In this document: positions 57,429 to 64,000 of the stretch, piece by piece | Layout of the letters: each line of letters opens with the position of its first letter | Position numbering within the stretch: the first letter of the stretch is position 1 | Assembly (NCBI RefSeq): GCF_000003855.2 | Contig: NW_003101655.1 | Coordinates: 62,001-126,000, forward strand | DNA: 64,000 bases | Source of the DNA: Blastomyces gilchristii SLH14081 | Taxonomy: Eukaryota; Ascomycota; Eurotiomycetes; Onygenales; Ajellomycetaceae | Reading direction: 5' to 3' | Notes under the pieces: generated by a model | Seen by the model: only the letters and a program-made list of their open reading frames with translations | Told to the model about the DNA's origin: nothing | Databases searched by the model: none | Made by a program: the position numbers and the translations under genes

Positions 57429-60250
57429 GCTAGTCAAGGGAGAGAGAGAGAGCTTCAAGCCTGCAGCGACAAATCTCGGCATTGGCTGCCGATCAGGAGC
57501 TGGATCAGCGCCAGCGAAGTCGAGCCAAGCGGTGAATCACGCTGGATTCGGGCTGAAAATAGTGAAAAGATGCATCCGGCGCCACAGGCGTGAAAGGATA
57601 TGAAAGGATACGGGGCGCTTGGCGGGACGGGGGAAACCTATAACATCCCAAGGTTCTGCGAGGAACGGCGAGAAAAAACGAAAGCTGGTCAGAGCCAAGC
57701 GCGAATCAGCTCGCCGCAAATCCCTAGCGCATTATTTTCTATTCCATTGGGACTTGAACTGAGGATGGGATGAAGACCCGGGTGCCAGCGCATGAAATAT
57801 GTATTTATGTACTCTGTATAGTGTATAGGTAACTGTATAGGTAACTTACAGATGGATCATTACAACCCACAGCGAGCTACCTTCGTATGGCCATATTCTC
57901 TCAAGGAAAAAAAAAAAAAAAAAAAAAAAAAACAAAATTCCCTTGGCGAGCAAGGTGGCCAGGATGGAGAGGGACCGCCGGGTGCACACATGTACACAGT
58001 ACGGTGTTGGACTAGATCAGATTGGCAACTAATTATTGAGAATTCGCGCAGACAAATTGACAATAATAATAGCTCCAGCGTAACTCACTCCACCGTGCAG
58101 GATGCAATGCACGGAGCGCTGCAGATCACGGCAACAGGAACAGGAGTTACAGATGTATGTACAGTACATGTACTCTTCATCTCTAATATGCAGCTCTGCT
58201 GATAAAAAAGGGTGAGCTGGCAGGGATATTCTCAGCATGGTCATGGTCATTGATTAATTCCCCTCCCCGTCAATGATGTCAATTGAGGTGATCTAGAATT
58301 GGACGAATGATGCTAGCATTCCCACGCCTGGGGATATAACTACGGAGTACACTAATCTATCCGCATGCCATAAGAAATTTATAGGTGTAACTATTTTGAA
58401 TAGCGAGTGCTGCAATCGTTATTTAGACTAACTTCAAATGCCAGCAGGTTTCAAGACAGAAGAGGTAACTAGTTATTATTATACCTCTTATTATTCTCCT
58501 ATTTCAGTCAGAGACTATGCAGGAGACCACCTCCCAGCACCTTAGTCCGGGGGCAGAATTTATTTCCAGCCACTCATCTGGCTACCCTGGCTGAGGTGTA
58601 TGTAGATCTCAAGCAGTCTTTACTACAGCGTAATGACATGATTTTGTTGTGTACATGCATCATTGGTCAGGGGAAATCCTTCTCTACTCTCAATTTGAAG
58701 TCTATGATTCTTTGACATCTCTACACAGTGTAAGTGAGACTGTCCAATACAAAGACAACATTCTGCCTATCATATATATATAGTGGACACCATTTCCTTC
58801 TAATCTACGGAGTACGGAGTACGCTGCGTATTAATATTGATTAACCCTCTGTAGCCAAGAACTGGCCCCAGATTGTAGATGTAACCAATAGATTATGAAA
58901 CTAGTTATGACAAGTCGGGCGGATGGCAGTAGTCTGTGTGTGGCAGGAAGCCCCAAATTTATTTATATCTTTTATATCCTTTTGAGTTCTTCGCCATCCA
59001 ACGCATCTAAACTGTGTTCTGGGAAGTCGTTCACCTGACTGGGGGATGTTTCCCATATTTTGCAGATGCTTGCGCCCTGAACTAAGTGACATAACTCTGC
59101 CCAGCGGTGTCCGGGATATTCCAGGAAAGGAAATGTCATTTCCGCCCCGTGAGGATGGGTGTGTTTTGAAAGTAGAATTCTAGCTTTACAGGCTTTTGAT
59201 AGACCTCAAGTTCAATCGGGGGTAAATCTAAATTTGCCAAAATACAAGCAGCTCTGTAGGTTTTAGTCGGCGTGAATGGTCGGGATGGAGCGGAATTAGG
59301 GTTAGGGTTTGGCGGGACCAAGCCCTAAGTCGGGCCGCATCCGGCATGGAAACTCTCCACTTTAGTCTATAAAATGAGGACGGAATCCGTAGTGTACGTA
59401 GCGTAGTTCATCGTAATACTTCACCGCAAGTACATGTGTAGACCGGGCTGGATATCACGGTGATCCCGTTATTTAGACGTGCAACTTTGAGAGCTGCTCG
59501 TGGGCTATAGTTAGCTCCCTAGTGAATTTTGGGTTCGGGAGCGGAGCGGAGCGGGAAGGGACGGGGCGGAGCGGAGAGTTAGAACATTCCCCACAGCATC
59601 CAAGAATCGGGAGCTGTTGCAGCGGAATCTTGATGTAAAGTTGCGTGCCCCGCAAACAACATCTCCGCCGTTGAGAGGCAAGGGAGATATTTCTCTTATT
59701 TTAGAATCCTTCTTGGGATTCCTTCTTGGCTATTGTCAACAGTGACATAACCCAAAGCTAGCATGGTAGCTATATACGGCCGAGCCTTGCTCCAATTCGA
59801 AGCTCCCGTGGGGACTGGCTGACTTAGCGCCCAAAAATACACGACACCGCAGCCATAACTGCTTGGGCAACCTATTGGCCATTTACATATATATGTACAC
59901 GTCATCCACGGTCCCAATCTTAATATCTTAAGGGTGAGGACCCAACTATGGCTCCCCGCATGCGAAGGATTTATTTGCTTTTTTGGTATTTAGGTGCGGT
60001 TTTTTTTTTTTTTTTTTTTTTTTCCCTCTTCGTGATGGCGCACAAAAGTTTCTTTCTGATCTGGAACCCAGCGAATTAATAACAGCAGAGTTGCTGGCAT
60101 CTAATCTGTACTCGGCCTGCTGAGATGGCGCTGATATAGCTTTGAGCCCGTTTTTGAGCATCGCGGATGTGAGGCTGAGAGCAGAGGATAACTGGACCTT
60201 GGAAGAAACAGAAGGCGAGTAGAAAAGGAGAGGAGCGGGAGATCACAGCA

Positions 60251-61696
60251 ATGAAGCTTAACATATTTATCCCATACCTGGCGGTTGCTGTCGCGATTGC
60301 ATTACAAGGGATAACGCTCATTTACGTCCCCCCGAACTCCTACAAACGGATATGCATGCTTCCGGTGATTCTGCTCCCGGTTGCGATCGTCTGCCTGACA
60401 GCTCATCATGCTAGCTATGTCCAGCCATGGAATATCTTCATCGGATTGGAGTTTGGAACTCTGCTTGCGCTTGAGGTGTTGGACAACGTATGCCTGTCTA
60501 AGATCTCATATCCTACAGAGGCGGGCGATAGAAAAAAGCACGACGGTGACAAAGACACAGCCGATACACACGCTGCCTCTACAAGGAACTGTTTTTACGA
60601 TAAAGTCCGCTGGTCGCTTGACATAGCCATTAACAAAAGACGGATTAATCGCGCCGACCAGACCCGAAATGTGCCCTCTTTCGATTCTGGCAGGCTGCAT
60701 CACATTCCATCGCGTCGCAGCTTTCTCCTCTTCCGCACCGCACGCTTCATTCTGCTATACCTGGTTTTCGATCTGATTACCAGCCAACCACTTGAGGATG
60801 CGCAGGCGAAATTTGGTCCAGGCAAGGACCGAATTTTCGCCCGGATAATGGCGAATGACATATCGCCCGCTGAAATCGGGGAGACGGTCGGCATTCTTGT
60901 GGGCCATTGTATATGTGCCTATATCTCGCTGCTTATTGGATATGACTTTTTCTCGCTGGTTGCTGTAGGGCTGTGCGGGGCCAAGGTTTCAGATTGGAAG
61001 CCGTTGTTTGGAGATATTCGACAGGTTTATTCCATCAGGACATTTTGGAGGTATGTATAGTATATGTCCAAGGAATCCCAGTTTCCTCCAAATATGTCTC
61101 TCCGTGACTTGCACAAGAAGCAACAAAGCAAGAAAAAACTGACACCGCGCCAAAATATGGCAACCAACAGGCGATTCTGGCACCAGCTCCTTCTCCGGCC
61201 CCTCGAATCAGGCGCCTCCTTTATCACCCATTCAGTCCTTGGTCTCCCAGGCCTCCCTACCCGAAACACCAGCCGCATCACCAGTACCGACGAGAGTAAT
61301 GGTAAAGCCTCTACCGCCAAAACACACCTCCGATTGCAAGACAGACTCCTGCTCCTCGTAACCGCCTATACCAAACTCACCCTCATCTTCCTGATATCGG
61401 GCCTCGTCCACATAGACTGCGACCGCATCCTGGGCATCCGGCTCCGCGACTCCCGCTGCATATCCCTGTTCCTATCTCAGGCCTGGGGCATCATGTTTGA
61501 GGACGCGGTCCGGTGGATATACCGCAGTGTCACCGGGAGCAAGGGAGATGGGCCTGTGAAGATGTGGCACCGCCTTGTTGGGTATGTGTGGCTCGTTACT
61601 TTCGCGCTGTGGGCGGGGCCCGCGTGGGCTTTTTCGGTTGTGAGGCTGGAAGTGCCCGCGGTTGTGGTGCCGGTCATGATCTTTCCTAGAGGTTGA
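60251..61696 (+). CDS. Membrane-bound O-acyltransferase, wax-synthase type
   Basis: Exons 60251-61050 and 61171-61696, 441 aa. The 120-nt intron (GTATGT...CCAACAG, CTGAC) splits an Arg codon, joining TFWR to RFWHQLL, the family's 'FW.RFWHQ' signature. Several hydrophobic segments (about 3-25, 36-55, 60-77, 168-185, 216-240, 326-347, 395-430) fit a multipass ER membrane protein. LIFLISGLVHI (His about 347) matches the MBOAT catalytic His context. Fungal relatives acylate small molecules or sterol-like alcohols in secondary metabolism; the substrate here is unknown. It is convergent with the decarboxylase gene, which might share a pathway. A soluble, poorly conserved loop occupies about residues 90-160. 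Confidence 0.85.
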
Positions 61697-62209
61697 GAGG
61701 CGTTGTTTTTTTGGTTTATTTGTTCTCCACGAAGACGTTGGATTGGGGTTATGGTATTGGATCAATAGGGGATATATCTATAGCAATTTGGATAAACATT
61801 TGGAATAAAATATTTTTGGATAATAGAGGGAGCATGTTAGATACGGATCTATTTGGATATAACACATATATATGCATATATAAACCTAGTCTCTTTATTT
61901 CAATATTCTGTCAGACTTGTTCCTGAAAGTATCTGGGTACGGGCCAATGCTCGGCAGTCGTTGCAGCTAAGTTGAATATGTTGCCGAGCCTGGTGTATCT
62001 CAAACAAGGATCCCGGAGACTTACTGGAATCTGACTGGGAGGGTACGGTGATATCCTAATTAGATACGTCCCTTCATTTGCGTCGTAAAAGAAAATCTAT
62101 CTAAGTCTAACCAACACTTTTTTTTTTTTACCAAATAGCTGTCTCAGTAGCCAACATTAACCACCCTTGTTTTAACTTCTATCGCTGAGTGAGATCTATG
62201 TGCAACCTT
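61697..62209. other. Convergent intergenic region (MBOAT / decarboxylase)
   Basis: 3' flanks of both genes. No gene is seen. Confidence 0.6.
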
Positions 62210-63065
62210 TTAGTTTCGCAAGCTCTGTCCTTGCATCTTCTTGCGCTCTTCCGCCAACACTTCCTCAGTAACCTTGACCAAAACCTCGAATGCCTGGCGG
62301 ACATACTTCTCTTGCGCCAGCGGATTCCCGCTCACGACCCGTATCACCGTATACCCACCAATCACCGAAGACGTCAGGAATAATTCGCCGCCGGCATTGA
62401 TCTTTTCACAAACCTTCTGAGTAAGGGCCTGCGTCGAAATGGTTGACGTGTCCTTTGACCCTACTGTCTTGGCCACCCCGTCGTTCAAACCGGACGTGCC
62501 ATTAGTCAAAGATGCAGTCGAAGCGGGGGAGGCCTCATCCAGGCCTCTAACCCTTACCGTGGTCAATCCGATCGAAGGCCCTGTGACTATCTCGAATAGA
62601 TCCGGTCGCGTTTTAGTGAGGTTGGAGAAGACGACGCCGTTCTTTATGCCCTTGCGGATATGCGCTTTCATGCCAGATAGCCCGTAGGTGCGCATGACGA
62701 ACCAGACCTTGAGTGCGCGGAAGCGTCGGCCCAGTGGGATGCCCCAGTTGCGGAAGTCTGTCACGGGCGTGGTGAGGCTGCTGGGATTCCGCAGGTAGGC
62801 AGGGGTTATGTCCAGAGCGTTGGTGAGGTGGATGGAGTTGGAGACATAGAGTAAACTATAGTTGGTGACAAAAGGGTGTGGGCGTTAGCACTGTGGCAGA
62901 CATGAGGGAGAGAGGAGAGTATGAAGCAATATGTAAAGAACATATTTTCTTTTTCTTTCTTCTTTTTTTCTTTTCTTTTTTTTCTTTTCTTTTCTTTTTC
63001 TTTTTTTCTTTTTCTTTTTTTCTTTTTTTCTTTTCTTTTGCTTTTGCTTTTTCTTTTTTCTTTTT

Positions 63066-63122
<57 letters not shown>

Positions 63123-64000
63123 GAAGAAAGCAGCAAAAGGGAAAAAAACATTACCTGGCGTCGAAGTTAACTAAGAGCCACTTGGACAGATTCACCATGA
63201 AGCTATCCACTCCCTCCGCAAACTCCTGCGCAATGTGCTGCCATTCCTCTGTCACGAGCGCGGAACCGGCATACGCACCATCGATATGGACCCATATCTT
63301 CTGCCATGCCTCCTTCTCCTTCAGCACCGCCTTGATCTCCGAAAACCGATCAATGGCGCAGGAATTAGTAGTGCCCATCGTGGCAGTCAGGTAGAACGGC
63401 TCCAGGCCCTCGCGCTCACACTGCTCTAGCATCTTGCGCAATCCATCCCCCGTCATGGCTAGACCATCCTCCAGCCGTGTGGGGATAGCGCGGTACCGCA
63501 CCCCGGCAATCCGCGCACCTTTCGCCGTGCAACTGTGCGTCTGGTCAGTGCCCACCGCCACAAGCCGCGTCCGCAGCTCCATGGTCCGATCTTCCCACTC
63601 CGGGGTGCCCTCCACCAACCCCTCGGCCAGCGCCTTGTCCCTCACATGTCTTTCCCGAGCGGCAACGATGACGGTCGCAACGATCTCGCTTGCGGTGCCC
63701 TGAATAGTTCCCCCGCCGGTACTCTTCCCTGACTTCGACGACGCAGCGCTGAGGAAGCAATCCGGCAACCCGAGCGCCTGCGCCATCCAGTCCATGACGA
63801 TGATTTCCAGCTCCGTGCACGCGGGCGAGCACAGCCAGTTGAACCGCCGGCAGCGGTGAAGGCTGCTGAGTACAGTTCGCCGAGGATGGAAGGGTACGTC
63901 ACGCCTGCAGGGAAAGTAGGCCATGAACTTTGGGGACTGCCATTGGTCAGCCCGGGCATGATTTTGGACTCGATGTCCGGGTGGATTTTGCTCCATGGCT
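62210..64000 (-). CDS. Aromatic L-amino-acid decarboxylase (PLP, group II), partial, with frame changes
   Basis: Minus strand; the 5' end lies beyond the right edge. Exons are 62210-62855 and 63155 to past 64000. The intron (GTAATG...CTATAG, 299 nt) joins VNFDA to SLLYVSNSIHLTNALDITPA. It decarboxylates aromatic amino acids such as Trp, Tyr or DOPA to amines using PLP. Seen are SPACTELEIIVMDW, GGGTIQGTASE, the stacking His in DQTHS, HIDGAYAGSA (Asp contacts the PLP ring nitrogen), and the Schiff-base Lys in NLSKWLLVNFDA. Odd: near the right edge the homologous reading switches frame three times within about 100 bp (near 63943, 63910 and 63845), so as written the gene is broken or the sequence has homopolymer errors. 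The C-terminal exon is intact. Confidence 0.85.
62943..63121. repeat. Long CT-rich and poly-T tract inside the decarboxylase intron
   Basis: Starts with repeated CTTTT-type pyrimidine units and ends with an uninterrupted run of about 54 T (63068-63121). On the coding strand it is a purine run filling more than half of the 299-nt intron. Confidence 0.9.

Larger units (their letters stand above)
56203..60250. other. Gene-poor intergenic region with transposon relics
   Basis: About 4 kb with no intact gene. It contains a Tc1/mariner relic (57051-57428), TACGGAGTA motifs at 57036 (reverse), 58341, 58806 and 58813, and A/T homopolymers (A20 about 56521-56540, A26 about 57907-57932, T23 about 60000-60022). 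There is a two-and-a-half-unit TTAGGG stretch near 59297-59311 and a short GAGCG-rich run at 59537-59577. Short frames are not protein-like. Confidence 0.6.

Noticed and set aside
62878..63174. Phe-rich and Lys-rich open frames
   Set aside because: Both come from the intron poly-T/CT tract read on the two strands.
1..64000. CRISPR arrays, tRNA, rRNA or bacterial-type operons
   Set aside because: No regular spacer-repeat arrays, tRNA-like B-box sequences or rRNA segments were found by eye. Gene structure is eukaryotic.

Overview
The window looks like nuclear DNA of a filamentous ascomycete. Genes have short introns (47 to about 300 nt) with GT...AG ends, and many show CTAAC/CTGAC-like branch sites. 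The recognisable proteins (Arp9, NC2-beta, Nse1, acid trehalase, CatB-type catalase) are fungal. Sharply bounded AT-rich blocks of mutated Ty3/gypsy elements beside GC-normal gene blocks suggest Onygenales, perhaps Ajellomycetaceae (Blastomyces-like). That placement is inference.

Layout. (1) 1-2385 is an AT-rich transposon block that continues off the left edge. (2) 2386-4936 is a GC-normal island holding one small protein-kinase-like gene (2601-3487) and a possible MITE. (3) 4937-34659 is one 29.7-kb AT-rich block that resolves completely into nested transposons. The outermost is a pogo/Fot1-like DNA transposon of about 2 kb with ~83-bp terminal inverted repeats at a TA target. Inside it sit two chromovirus-type gypsy elements (5316-16931 and 18451-34573). 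These hold three copies of a ~505-bp hAT-like MITE with 8-bp target duplications and one 5'-truncated LINE. A third gypsy element (21301-28550, minus strand) is inserted inside one of the MITEs. All are heavily C-to-T/G-to-A mutated (RIP-like) and carry many stops, except at their outermost ~100 bp. (4) 34660-64000 is the gene-bearing part.

Genes in the right half, in order: a secreted Cys-rich protein with a GPI-type tail (+), Arp9 of SWI/SNF and RSC (+), NC2-beta/Dr1 (-), a Tda3-like FAD oxidoreductase (+), Nse1 of the SMC5/6 complex (+), a GH65 acid trehalase (+), a secreted large-subunit catalase (-), a wax-synthase-type MBOAT acyltransferase (+), and a PLP-dependent aromatic amino-acid decarboxylase (-) cut by the right edge. 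Exon boundaries were read by hand from splice signals and preserved frames. Acid trehalase and catalase are convergent neighbours and both act outside the cytosol on stress-related substrates (trehalose, peroxide). The MBOAT and decarboxylase are convergent neighbours and could belong to a small biosynthetic locus. Otherwise this is ordinary housekeeping synteny.

The most informative observations are the fully reconstructable transposon nest, an undescribed-looking hAT-type MITE family, the fading of RIP at element edges, a fold-back LTR element at 754-1916, a Tc1/mariner relic whose tips explain the scattered TACGGAGTA motif, and three closely spaced frame changes in the decarboxylase.
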